Part shown: piece after piece, positions 24,978-32,528 of the stretch
Numbering within the stretch: position 1 is the stretch's first letter
Layout of the letters: every line of letters starts with the position of its first letter
Assembly (NCBI RefSeq): GCF_009762795.1
Contig: NZ_CP046400.1
Coordinates: forward strand, 372,001 to 436,000
Length of the DNA stretch: 64,000 nt
Source: Pseudodesulfovibrio cashew
Lineage (GTDB): Bacteria > Desulfobacterota > Desulfovibrionia > Desulfovibrionales > Desulfovibrionaceae
Direction: 5' to 3'
Translations under genes and position numbers: made by a program
The notes under the pieces: generated by a model
Told to the model about the DNA's origin: nothing
Database searches by the model: none
What the model saw: only the letters and a program-made list of their open reading frames with translations

Positions 24978-25985
24978 ATGGAAACAATTCAGGCGATCTA
25001 TGATTTTCTCCAGACCCGAACCTGGCTCCAGGTGAATGATCCGGAAGAGCAGATCGTCTTTCTGGCTGCCGGAGAATACAACGAAAACTACCTGATCACC
25101 GTGGAGGAAATATACGGGACCGCCCGCCATGTTTTCCGCATCAACCACGGCAGCCAGTTGGGCCTGGCCAACCAGATCGAATACGAATTCGCCGTGCTCC
25201 GCGCTCTGGCCCGCTCCGGGGTAACCCCGCGCCCGTACTACTGCGAACCCGACCCCGGCTTCGATGAACTGGGCAACGGCGTCCTGCTCATGGAATACCT
25301 GCCGGGCCGCCCCCTTGACTATGCGAAGGACTGGCGCGAGGCAGCGTCCATCTTCGCCGCCGTCCACGCACAACCCGTGGACGATAGACTCATTCCCCAG
25401 CCCGACCCGGTGCGGGACATCGCCCGCGAGTGCGAGGGGCTGATCGGCCGCTACCCGGACCACCCCATGACGGAGGCCAGGGACAGGCTGCTACGCTACC
25501 GCGAGCGGGTTCTGGAGACGGCCGACGAATTTCAGACGCTGACCGCCGACGACAAGCCGGTCATGGCAAATACCGAAGTCAACTCGCACAATTTCCTGAT
25601 CGACGACGAGACCGGACGAGGCTGGCTGGTGGACTGGGAGAAGTGCGTGGTCACCAGCCGGTTCCAGGACCTGGGACATTTCCTGGTGCCCACCACAACC
25701 CTCTGGAAAACGGATTTCGAGTTCGGCCGGGAGGGCAGGCGAGATTTCGTGGCCGCCTATCTCGAGCTCTGCCGAGCAAAGGCAGGAAGCGGCATGGACC
25801 TGGAGACCGCCCTGCGCTGCACCGAGATCATGGAGCGGACCATCCTGCTGCGCGCCATTTCCTGGTGCTACATGGCCCACTACGAGTACACGCAGGACGG
25901 ACGCGCCCTCAGGAACGAGGACACCTTCGCCCGCATCGAACAATACCTGGACCGGATGGCATGGTTCTTCGAGTCGAAAACGTAA
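24978..25985 (+). CDS. APH/choline-kinase-fold phosphotransferase
   Basis: A 335-residue protein of the aminoglycoside phosphotransferase/choline/thiamine kinase fold. The N-lobe carries GEYNENYLI and the VFRIN strand in place of the usual Lys; MEYLPGRPLD is the hinge. The catalytic region reads NTEVNSHN (residues 198-205) then GWLVDWEK; in known kinases this is HxDxxxxN with a catalytic Asp, so His is Asn and Asp is Glu here. The metal-binding D in VDWE is kept. It is the first gene of an operon with the ABC importer that follows, overlapping the next gene by about 25 bp. Substrate unknown; a small hydroxylated or amine compound is plausible. Confidence 0.7.
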   Translation: METIQAIYDFLQTRTWLQVNDPEEQIVFLAAGEYNENYLITVEEIYGTARHVFRINHGSQLGLANQIEYEFAVLRALARSGVTPRPYYCEPDPGFDELGNGVLLMEYLPGRPLDYAKDWREAASIFAAVHAQPVDDRLIPQPDPVRDIARECEGLIGRYPDHPMTEARDRLLRYRERVLETADEFQTLTADDKPVMANTEVNSHNFLIDDETGRGWLVDWEKCVVTSRFQDLGHFLVPTTTLWKTDFEFGREGRRDFVAAYLELCRAKAGSGMDLETALRCTEIMERTILLRAISWCYMAHYEYTQDGRALRNEDTFARIEQYLDRMAWFFESKT

Positions 25986-26917
25986 GCAAGGCCTATGACG
26001 GCCGCCCGGTGCTCCGCGACGTTTCCTTTTCCGTCTCAAAGGGAAGCGTCACCTCGCTCATCGGGCCGTCAGGGGTGGGCAAGACCACCCTGCTCAAGAT
26101 CATCGCCGGGCTGGAAACGCCCGACGCCGGGACCCTGTCCTTTGCCGAGCCGCCGAGCCGGGAGCATCCGGCCATCCTGGTATTCCAGGACTACCTGCTC
26201 TTCCCCAATCTCACTGTCTTCGAAAACGTGGCCTTCGGGCTACGCGCCCGCAAGGTCGCCAGAAAGGAGATCGAGCGGCGGGTCATGGAACTGCTGGACC
26301 ACTTCCAGCTCGCGGACAAGCGGCGGGAGTATCCGGCCACCCTGTCCGCAGGGCAGCGCCAGCGGGTGGCCATCGCCCGGGCCATGGTCGTGAACCCGAC
26401 CCTGCTCCTGCTGGACGAGCCCTTCGCCAACCTGGACCGCAACCTCAAGCTGCACACCGCCGAATTCATTCGGGACACCCAGAAGACCTTCGGGGTGACC
26501 ACCATCGCCGTGACCCATGACCAGGAAGAGGCCTTTCTCATGTCCGACACCGTGGGAGTCATGCTGGACGGCTCCCTGGCCCAGTTCGCCCCGGCCAGGG
26601 AAGTCTTTCTCGATCCGGCAGGCCTGGAGGTGGCGCGCTTCCTGGGACCGGTCAACATCCTGCCCGAGGGGCTGGCCCGCCGCCTGGGCGTGGCGCGGAA
26701 GGACGGGACATGGTATGTACGCCCCGAGCATTTGCTCCTGACGCCGCGCCCTGACGGCATGGGCGTGGTCACCGAAGCGGTCTTCGCCGGGCACCTCGTG
26801 CGCTACACCGTGGACGCGGACGGGACCGAGCTAACAATTTTTTCCAACGACACAACCGTCCGGATCGGCGAACGCGTCGGCCTGGCCGTCAACAAACCCG
26901 AGGAGAACCGACCATGA
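25961..26917 (+). CDS. ABC transporter ATP-binding protein, YnjD-like
   Basis: A 318-residue ATPase: Walker A GPSGVGKTT near 32-40, Q-loop LVFQDYLLFP, signature LSAGQRQR, Walker B LLLLDEPF, and the H-loop His in VTHDQEEA. About 80 C-terminal residues form a TOBE-like extension, more like thiamine or spermidine importers than the short E. coli YnjD. It starts inside the preceding kinase gene and its stop overlaps the next start (ATGA), giving strong coupling. It powers import together with the two permeases downstream. Confidence 0.9.
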   Translation: MVLRVENVSKAYDGRPVLRDVSFSVSKGSVTSLIGPSGVGKTTLLKIIAGLETPDAGTLSFAEPPSREHPAILVFQDYLLFPNLTVFENVAFGLRARKVARKEIERRVMELLDHFQLADKRREYPATLSAGQRQRVAIARAMVVNPTLLLLDEPFANLDRNLKLHTAEFIRDTQKTFGVTTIAVTHDQEEAFLMSDTVGVMLDGSLAQFAPAREVFLDPAGLEVARFLGPVNILPEGLARRLGVARKDGTWYVRPEHLLLTPRPDGMGVVTEAVFAGHLVRYTVDADGTELTIFSNDTTVRIGERVGLAVNKPEENRP

Positions 26918-28131
26918 AGCTGATGACCAACCTTTTCCTTCTCGTCTTTCTGCTGACAGCCTGTGCCGGGGAACCGCCCAAGGAAGACGGCAAGGCCCTG
27001 CTCTCCGAAGATTGGCAGACCATTGAGACCGCAGCCAAGGGGAGCACGGTCCGTTTCTACATGTACGGCGGCTTCGCCCATGTGAACAACTGGATCGACA
27101 CTTTCGTGGCGAAAGAGGTGAAGGACCGCTTCGGCATCACTCTGGTCCGCGTGCCCATGGATGCCGGGGTTTTCGTCAACAAGCTGCTCACGGAAAAGAG
27201 CGCCGGGAAGAAAGTCGGCTCCATAGACCTGCTCTGGATCAACGGAGAAAATTTCAAGACGACCAAGGAGGCGGACACCCTGTTCGGCCCCTTTGCAGAC
27301 AAGCTGCCCAACTATGTAAAATACGTGGACAAGGGGCTCGCCGCCAACGACTTCGGCTACCCGGTCGAGGGCTACGAGGCCCCCTATGGCAAGGCGCAGT
27401 TCGTCTTTGAATTCGATCCGGCAAAGACCCCGGACCATCCGGCGAGCTTCGAAGCGTTGACCGACTGGGTCAAGGCCCACCCCGGCCAGTTCACCTACCC
27501 CCAACCCCCGGACTTCACCGGCTCGGCCTTCATCCGCCAGGCCTTCTACGCCGTCACCGGCGGCGCGGACCAGTACCTGCACGGCTGGAGCCAGGACCTG
27601 TTCGACGAGCAGGCTCCCAAGCTCTGGGCGTACCTGAATGGACTCAAGCCCTACCTCTGGCAGCAGGGGCGCTCCTATCCCAAGGGGTCCGCCGAGATGG
27701 ACACCCTGTTCGAGCGGGGCGAACTGGCCGTGAACATGTCTTACCACCCGCTGCACGCCCAATCCAAAATCCTCGACGGCTCCTACGCCAAGACAGTCCG
27801 CACCTTCGTCCTTGCCGAAGGAGCCATTTTCAACCTCCACTTCACCGCCATTCCGGCCAACGCGCCTAACAAGGCCGGAGCCATGGTGGTGGCCAATTTC
27901 CTGCTCTCCCCCGAGGCGCAGCTCTCCAAGTTCAATCCGGCCAACTGGGGCGACTTCCCGGCCATTGAGACGCAAACCCTGACCACGGACGAGCAGGCCG
28001 CGTTCCGACAGGTGGACCTGGGCGAGGCCACCCTGCCCCTGAGCGAACTCGGCAAGGCGGCGGTCCCCGAAATCCCTGCAGAATACCTCGAAGCGCTGGA
28101 AAAGGGGTGGGAGGAGCATGTGCTCAGGTAG
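26914..28131 (+). CDS. YnjB-family substrate-binding lipoprotein
   Basis: A 405-residue protein with a lipoprotein signal (lipobox L-L-T-A-C near residue 17). The mature part closely follows the YnjB pattern (COG4134): MYGGFAHVNNWID, the VGSIDLLWINGENF segment, then LFGPFADKLPN and a C-terminal FLLSPEAQL, AV..IPAEYL region. It is a periplasmic lipid-anchored ligand catcher for the importer encoded around it. The E. coli homolog's ligand is not established, so the substrate here is unknown. Confidence 0.85.
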   Translation: MKLMTNLFLLVFLLTACAGEPPKEDGKALLSEDWQTIETAAKGSTVRFYMYGGFAHVNNWIDTFVAKEVKDRFGITLVRVPMDAGVFVNKLLTEKSAGKKVGSIDLLWINGENFKTTKEADTLFGPFADKLPNYVKYVDKGLAANDFGYPVEGYEAPYGKAQFVFEFDPAKTPDHPASFEALTDWVKAHPGQFTYPQPPDFTGSAFIRQAFYAVTGGADQYLHGWSQDLFDEQAPKLWAYLNGLKPYLWQQGRSYPKGSAEMDTLFERGELAVNMSYHPLHAQSKILDGSYAKTVRTFVLAEGAIFNLHFTAIPANAPNKAGAMVVANFLLSPEAQLSKFNPANWGDFPAIETQTLTTDEQAAFRQVDLGEATLPLSELGKAAVPEIPAEYLEALEKGWEEHVLR

Positions 28132-29008
28132 CCCCGCGCCGGAAGCCCGGCCCGGCAGGACGCTGCTCAAGCTCGCGCCCCTGCTATTGCCCTTTGCCGT
28201 GCTTTTTCTGGGGGGACTGGCCATGACCGTGGCCCAGTCCCTCGGCTTCCTGCTCCCGGTTCCTGTTGATGGCGGTCCGTTCGCGGCCTACGCCGCGCTG
28301 GCAAACCCACACATACTGGCCTCGGCAATGCTCTCGCTCTGGGTGGCCGGGGCATCGGCGGGGCTCTCTATCTGTCTCGGCGCGGTTCTAGCCTATCTCA
28401 TCTGGCGGTTGCCCGCCCGGCTGGAGCGCCTGGCCGTGGTCTACAAAGTGCCGCTCATCCTGCCGCACATCGGCGTGGCCTTCATCGTCCTTGTCTTCTG
28501 GAGCCAGTCCGGAGTTGCGGCCTCTCTGGCCCATCAACTCGGACTTATCAGCGCTCCCGGCCAATTCCCCTCGCTCATCCACGGCAGCCTCGGTGCGGGA
28601 ATGATCCTGGCCTATGTCTACAAGGAAACGCCCTTTGTCGTCATCCTTGCCCTGGCCCTACTCAAAAGAATGGACCCCAGGCTGATCCAGACCGCACTCA
28701 TGCTCGGCGCGACCCCGGCGGCCGCCTTCCGCCGCGTGGCCCTGCCGCACATGCGCCCTGCCCTGAGCACGGCCTTCATCATCCTCTTTCTGTACGGCTT
28801 CGGCGCCTTCGATATCCCGTTCCTGCTCGGCGACAGCTCGCCGGGCATGCTCTCCATCGAGGCATTCAACCTCTATTTCCGGCGCGACCTGGTCAATCGG
28901 CCCACGGCCATGGCCATCCTGGTCTGCATGTTCCTCTTTTCGGTAGGGTTCATAGTGCTCTACACCCGGCTGGCCGCCAGGCTGAACCAACGGGAGCGCA
29001 AGCTGTGA
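28118..29008 (+). CDS. ABC transporter permease, YnjC N-half-like
   Basis: A 296-residue protein with about seven membrane segments starting inside the end of the binding-protein gene. It carries the EAA-type cytoplasmic loop (TALMLGATPAAAFRRVALPHMRP) of BPD_transp_1 permeases. E. coli YnjC is one long protein carrying two such halves; here the halves are separate genes. Confidence 0.85.
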   Translation: MCSGSPAPEARPGRTLLKLAPLLLPFAVLFLGGLAMTVAQSLGFLLPVPVDGGPFAAYAALANPHILASAMLSLWVAGASAGLSICLGAVLAYLIWRLPARLERLAVVYKVPLILPHIGVAFIVLVFWSQSGVAASLAHQLGLISAPGQFPSLIHGSLGAGMILAYVYKETPFVVILALALLKRMDPRLIQTALMLGATPAAAFRRVALPHMRPALSTAFIILFLYGFGAFDIPFLLGDSSPGMLSIEAFNLYFRRDLVNRPTAMAILVCMFLFSVGFIVLYTRLAARLNQRERKL

Positions 29009-29790
29009 GCCCCCGCACCATATTCGCGCTTATAGCCGCATGCGCTGTCCTGCCGCTGACGGTCCTGGCGCTCTACGCCGTGGCGCCGGGCTGGCGATAC
29101 CCGGACCTGCTGCCTGCGGAGTACGACCTGCGGGCGATCCGCTTCCTGGCCTCACAGGCCGACCCCGTGGCCGGACACCTGCTCGCTTCACTGGGCTATT
29201 CGCTGCTCACCGCCGCGCTGACCCTCGTGCTCTGCGTCGCCCCGGCCCACCACTTCGCGCGGCGCCGGTTCCGGGGCAAGGCCGTACTCGAAGGCCTGCT
29301 CCTGGCTCCGGCCCTGGTCCCTGCCATGACCTTTTCCATGGGGGTGCATTTTCTGTTCATCAAGGCGGGGTTGGCCGACACCTTTACCGGCGTGGTTCTG
29401 GTCCTGACCGTGTTCAGCTATCCGTACATGCTGCGCGCGCTCACGGCAGGCTACCAGGCGTTCGGCGAGGAATACGAACTCTGCGCCAAGAACCTCGGCG
29501 CAGGCCCGGTCAGGCGGCTGCTCAAGGTCGATCTGCCCCTACTGCTGCCCTCGGCCATCGCGGGCGGCTCGGTGGTCTTCCTGGTGGCCTTCTCCGAATA
29601 TTTCCTGGTCTTCCTCATCGGAGGCGGGGCCGTGCGGTCCTTTACGGGCTACCTCTTTCCCTACCTCGCCTCGTCCGACCGCAGCACGGGATCACTGATG
29701 ACGCTGGTCTTTCTCGCCGTGCCTGTCTCCCTGTTCTTCCTCATCGAACTGCTGGTGGGCAGGGCCTATCGCAAACGGGGTATGTACTGA
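29005..29790 (+). CDS. ABC transporter permease, YnjC C-half-like
   Basis: A 261-residue protein with about six membrane segments, overlapping the previous gene by ATGA-type coupling. Its EAA-type loop reads CAKNLGAGPVRRLLKVDLPLLLP. It is the second channel half of the YnjBCD-type importer. The convergent Crp/Fnr gene ends 15 bp downstream, with no room for a classic terminator between them. Confidence 0.85.
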   Translation: MSPRTIFALIAACAVLPLTVLALYAVAPGWRYPDLLPAEYDLRAIRFLASQADPVAGHLLASLGYSLLTAALTLVLCVAPAHHFARRRFRGKAVLEGLLLAPALVPAMTFSMGVHFLFIKAGLADTFTGVVLVLTVFSYPYMLRALTAGYQAFGEEYELCAKNLGAGPVRRLLKVDLPLLLPSAIAGGSVVFLVAFSEYFLVFLIGGGAVRSFTGYLFPYLASSDRSTGSLMTLVFLAVPVSLFFLIELLVGRAYRKRGMY

Positions 29791-29805
29791 ACCAGGACAC
29801 ACGGC

Positions 29806-30465
29806 TCAGTACGACTCGAGCGTTTCCAGATCAGTCAGGGTCACGGCGTTGCCCTCCATGTCGATGACGTCGTCCTCGCGCATCTTCTTGAGGGCGCGGG
29901 AGAGGGCCTCGGGGGTCACGCCGATGATCTTGGACAACTCGCGGTAGGATATGTCCATCTCCACCCTGCCATCCTTCTGGCGGCTCAGAAAATAGGCGGC
30001 CACCCGCGAGGGAACCTGCTTGAGGGACAAGGAATCGATCATGTCCATGGCCTCCTTCAGGCGGCGCGACATGACCTTGAGCATGGAGAGCAGAATGGTC
30101 GGATCTTCATGGGTCATCCGCTCAAAGTGGGAAGGGCTGATGACCAGCACCTTGCTCGGTCGCAGGGCCTGCATGTTTGCTGGCAGCCTGCCGTCGGAGA
30201 ACACCGAGCAGAGACAGAACGGCTCGCCCGGCCCGAACACGAAGATGGTCTGCTCCTTGCCGTCCTCGGAGATCTTGAAAAGCTTGACCCGGCCGTCCAA
30301 TAAAACGTGCATGCCCTGGCCCGACTTCTCCTCGCTGTAGAACACGGCGTTTTTCGGGATCTCGTTGACCAGCGAATTGTCGATGAGCATCTCCAGTTGG
30401 GCCTCCCCCAGTTTGGAGAAAACGGGGAATGCACTGATTATCTCACGTATTTCATATCGTTCCAT
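29806..30465 (-). CDS. Crp/Fnr-family transcription regulator
   Basis: A 219-residue protein with an N-terminal cyclic-nucleotide-binding-type beta roll (about 15-130), a dimer helix, and a C-terminal winged helix whose recognition helix contains TPEALSRALKK. The ExxSR pattern corresponds to the residues FNR uses to read TTGA half-sites. There is no N-terminal CxxC cluster, so it is not an iron-sulfur FNR; it could be an HcpR- or DNR-type sensor of NO or redox. A perfect FNR-type box lies 31 bp before its start codon, suggesting autoregulation. Confidence 0.9.
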   Translation of the reverse strand: MERYEIREIISAFPVFSKLGEAQLEMLIDNSLVNEIPKNAVFYSEEKSGQGMHVLLDGRVKLFKISEDGKEQTIFVFGPGEPFCLCSVFSDGRLPANMQALRPSKVLVISPSHFERMTHEDPTILLSMLKVMSRRLKEAMDMIDSLSLKQVPSRVAAYFLSRQKDGRVEMDISYRELSKIIGVTPEALSRALKKMREDDVIDMEGNAVTLTDLETLESY

Positions 30466-30495
30466 GCTATCCTTCCAATGCCATTACCCTGCCCG

Positions 30496-30509
30496 TTGAC
30501 CTGGATCAA
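30496..30509. promoter_or_regulatory. FNR-type binding site
   Basis: TTGACCTGGATCAA matches the TTGA-N6-TCAA consensus read by FNR/DNR-like proteins. It lies between the divergent Crp/Fnr gene (start 30465) and the zinc-ribbon gene (start 30580), 31 and 71 bp from their start codons, so it could control both. Confidence 0.65.
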
Positions 30510-30579
30510 TGCACTGGTCGGAGGGGCGGGATAACCTGATTATCTTATGTCATTCCAAACTCATCATCCAGGGGGAGCC

Positions 30580-30888
30580 ATGACTTCCGCCATCGTTAAT
30601 TGCCCGTATTGCATGGCTGCTCAGCATATCTATGCGACGGACGACCAAAAACTATTTTACGTCTATTGCCCCGCTTGTAACAGCTGGTTCGTAGCTGAGC
30701 CCATGGACGACCTGGTACGAACCTACAGGCACAGGGAGGCTCCGTTGCTGCCCAGAACAGACTTCAGGCAGACGGGGCGATGCATCGAACGCCCCGCCGC
30801 AGGGGCCGGCCGGGAGGACGGCCGCAATACGGATGATCGCCTCCCAAAGAGGAACTGCGTACAAAGGATATGCTCGAAACAGCGGTAG
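30580..30888 (+). CDS. Small zinc-ribbon protein
   Basis: A 102-residue protein starting at ATG after GGGGGAG. Residues 5-35 hold CPYC...CPAC with about 20 residues between, a zinc-ribbon knuckle, followed by WFVAEP. The remaining C-terminal part is Arg-rich and low in order, and could be partly spurious. The gene is divergent from the Crp/Fnr regulator and shares the FNR-type box, so redox control is possible. Function unknown. Confidence 0.55.
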   Translation: MTSAIVNCPYCMAAQHIYATDDQKLFYVYCPACNSWFVAEPMDDLVRTYRHREAPLLPRTDFRQTGRCIERPAAGAGREDGRNTDDRLPKRNCVQRICSKQR

Positions 30889-30953
30889 GTCCACCCTTCA
30901 ACAGGTAAAGAGACCGTGGCCAGACCAGACAGCCTTTGCTTGGGCTGTCGCAA

Positions 30954-30990
30954 AAAAGACAAGCCCCGACAGATCTGCCGGGGCTTGAAA
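30954..30990 (-). terminator. Terminator of the RTX gene
   Basis: An inverted repeat CAAGCCCCGACAG/TGCCGGGGCTTG (stem with one mismatch) is followed, in the minus direction, by TCTTTTTTG. It lies 20 bp after the stop codon of the RTX gene. Confidence 0.8.
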
Positions 30991-31011
30991 ATGTTGTCTC
31001 GAGCAGTCGGG

Positions 31012-32145
31012 TTAGGCCAAGGCCTGGGAGTGATCGATCATGTACTGGATCAGGTCGTCGGGCGAAGCGTCGATACCGGCGATGTGGGCGGAGTAATCAG
31101 CGGCATCCACACCTGCCAGATGAATGGTCGAAGTGTCGCCGGTGCTGCCCGTGGCCGTAAATTCGTAGTCGCCGGCAGCAGTTTTAGTCACGCCGGTGAT
31201 ATCCAGATCGCCACGCAGATCAATGATGTCGATACCGATGTCGTAATCTTTCACTTCGATATAGCTGCCGCTACCCAAGGCGTTTTCCTGCACGATGAGT
31301 GTGTCCTCGCCTGAACCGAAAGTGACGTAATCATGCCCAGTGCTGGCGTAGAGGATGTCGTTGCCTGCACCGCCGTCGAGTTGGTCGTCTCCAGCCCCCC
31401 CCCAAAGGAGGTCCGAGCCGTCGCCGGCTATAAGCATGTCATTGTTTTCGGTACCTACCAGGATGTCGTTGCCCCCCCTGGCCGACAGGCTTTGAAATCC
31501 ATCGGCACCCACAATCGTGTCATCTCCCTCGGACCCGACAATAATGCCGTAGGGACCGATTTTGAAGACGCCATCCGAGGTTTCATACCCTTCGAAGGTA
31601 ACCATCTCGTACGGCGCGGAGGGTTCGGGATTACCCCCGGAAACTGGCGTGGCACCTGTAGAGAAAAGCAGATGATCAGGCGAATCCTGATGAGCCCCCC
31701 CATCAAATCCTCCGCCACCGAAACCGGCATGCTCATCTCCACCGGAAAGGGCACCGAAATCTCCGCCCGCACCGACAAAATGGCCCGCCTGGTCCGAGTA
31801 TTCTCCCGCGCCGCTTCCGAAAGAGGAACCGCTGGCAGCAGTGGCCATCTCGAACTGACCACCGTGCAGCAAATCCAGGAACACGTCTCCAGCTATGACA
31901 TTGCCTTCAGCAAATAGAATCTCCGGTGCGTCGGAACCGACAACGGATGCCGCATAGTCATGAAGAATCGTAGCTCCGCTGTCTTGCGAAGTGATTACCA
32001 GATCGCCACCATTCATGGTAAAAGTCATGATTGCGGGGTCAAAGTCGAAGACCAGCGTCGCGTCCGCCGGGATATCTACCAACTGGGCATCCCCTGCCTG
32101 GACCGTTATTCTGACTTCTCGATTGGATTCTGTGTTATTCTGCAT
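31012..32145 (-). CDS. RTX-type calcium-binding secreted protein
   Basis: A 377-residue acidic protein. The middle (about 205-290) holds several RTX nonapeptides of the form GG.G.D.L, such as GGNDILVG, GGAGDDQLDGG and GAGNDILYAS, which fold into a calcium-bound beta roll after type I secretion. The N-terminal 90 residues look like a beta domain, and a Gly/Ser-rich linker (about 100-160) follows. No classical signal peptide exists, consistent with type I export. No type I secretion genes are in the window, so the exporter is elsewhere. The role (adhesin, enzyme carrier, S-layer part) cannot be told. Confidence 0.8.
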   Translation of the reverse strand: MQNNTESNREVRITVQAGDAQLVDIPADATLVFDFDPAIMTFTMNGGDLVITSQDSGATILHDYAASVVGSDAPEILFAEGNVIAGDVFLDLLHGGQFEMATAASGSSFGSGAGEYSDQAGHFVGAGGDFGALSGGDEHAGFGGGGFDGGAHQDSPDHLLFSTGATPVSGGNPEPSAPYEMVTFEGYETSDGVFKIGPYGIIVGSEGDDTIVGADGFQSLSARGGNDILVGTENNDMLIAGDGSDLLWGGAGDDQLDGGAGNDILYASTGHDYVTFGSGEDTLIVQENALGSGSYIEVKDYDIGIDIIDLRGDLDITGVTKTAAGDYEFTATGSTGDTSTIHLAGVDAADYSAHIAGIDASPDDLIQYMIDHSQALA

Positions 32146-32528
32146 GGCAACTCCACTTTTTCAACCACTCATGCAAGGGCCATTCCATTCCATCTATCCA
32201 CAATTTAACTATTTCTACAACCCGCAAAAAAACAAAGCAACCAGATAAAAAACCAAACTTTATTATTTTTCACAGCATCCAAAACCATATAAACGATTAG
32301 AGTTTTATCGGCTATGGAACCCGTAAGATCAAATGCAAATGCATACCTCACCGACACCTTGTCGACTTTTTTTACACATACTTTCCGAAAAACCCGGACA
32401 ATCGCTTCAACAACAGTACAGACCGGGAGGGATTTAAGCCCAGCAGCCGCAGTCGTCACAGATAAAAGGCCCGCTCCCAATGGGAGCGGGCCTTGCAGCG
32501 TTAATGGTATCCGTTGCCGACCGTACGG
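32146..32528. other. 383-bp AT-rich intergenic region upstream of the RTX gene
   Basis: This region is clearly lower in G+C than its surroundings and should carry the promoter of the RTX gene. A minus-strand frame at 32205-32480 encodes hydrophobic residues but has no ribosome site and poor codon use, so I do not call it. At its left end is the CstA terminator. Confidence 0.5.
32463..32495 (-). terminator. Terminator of the cstA-like gene
   Basis: A perfect stem AAGGCCCGCTCCC/GGGAGCGGGCCTT is followed, in the minus direction, by TTTATC. It lies 35 bp after the stop codon. Confidence 0.85.

Noticed and set aside
24960..24980. Start of the kinase gene at TTG 24960
   Set aside because: It would add only six residues and has no ribosome site; ATG 24978 is simpler.
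32205..32480. A minus-strand frame with hydrophobic residues upstream of the RTX gene
   Set aside because: It lies in AT-rich DNA, has no ribosome site, includes the cstA terminator, and shows no recognisable domain.
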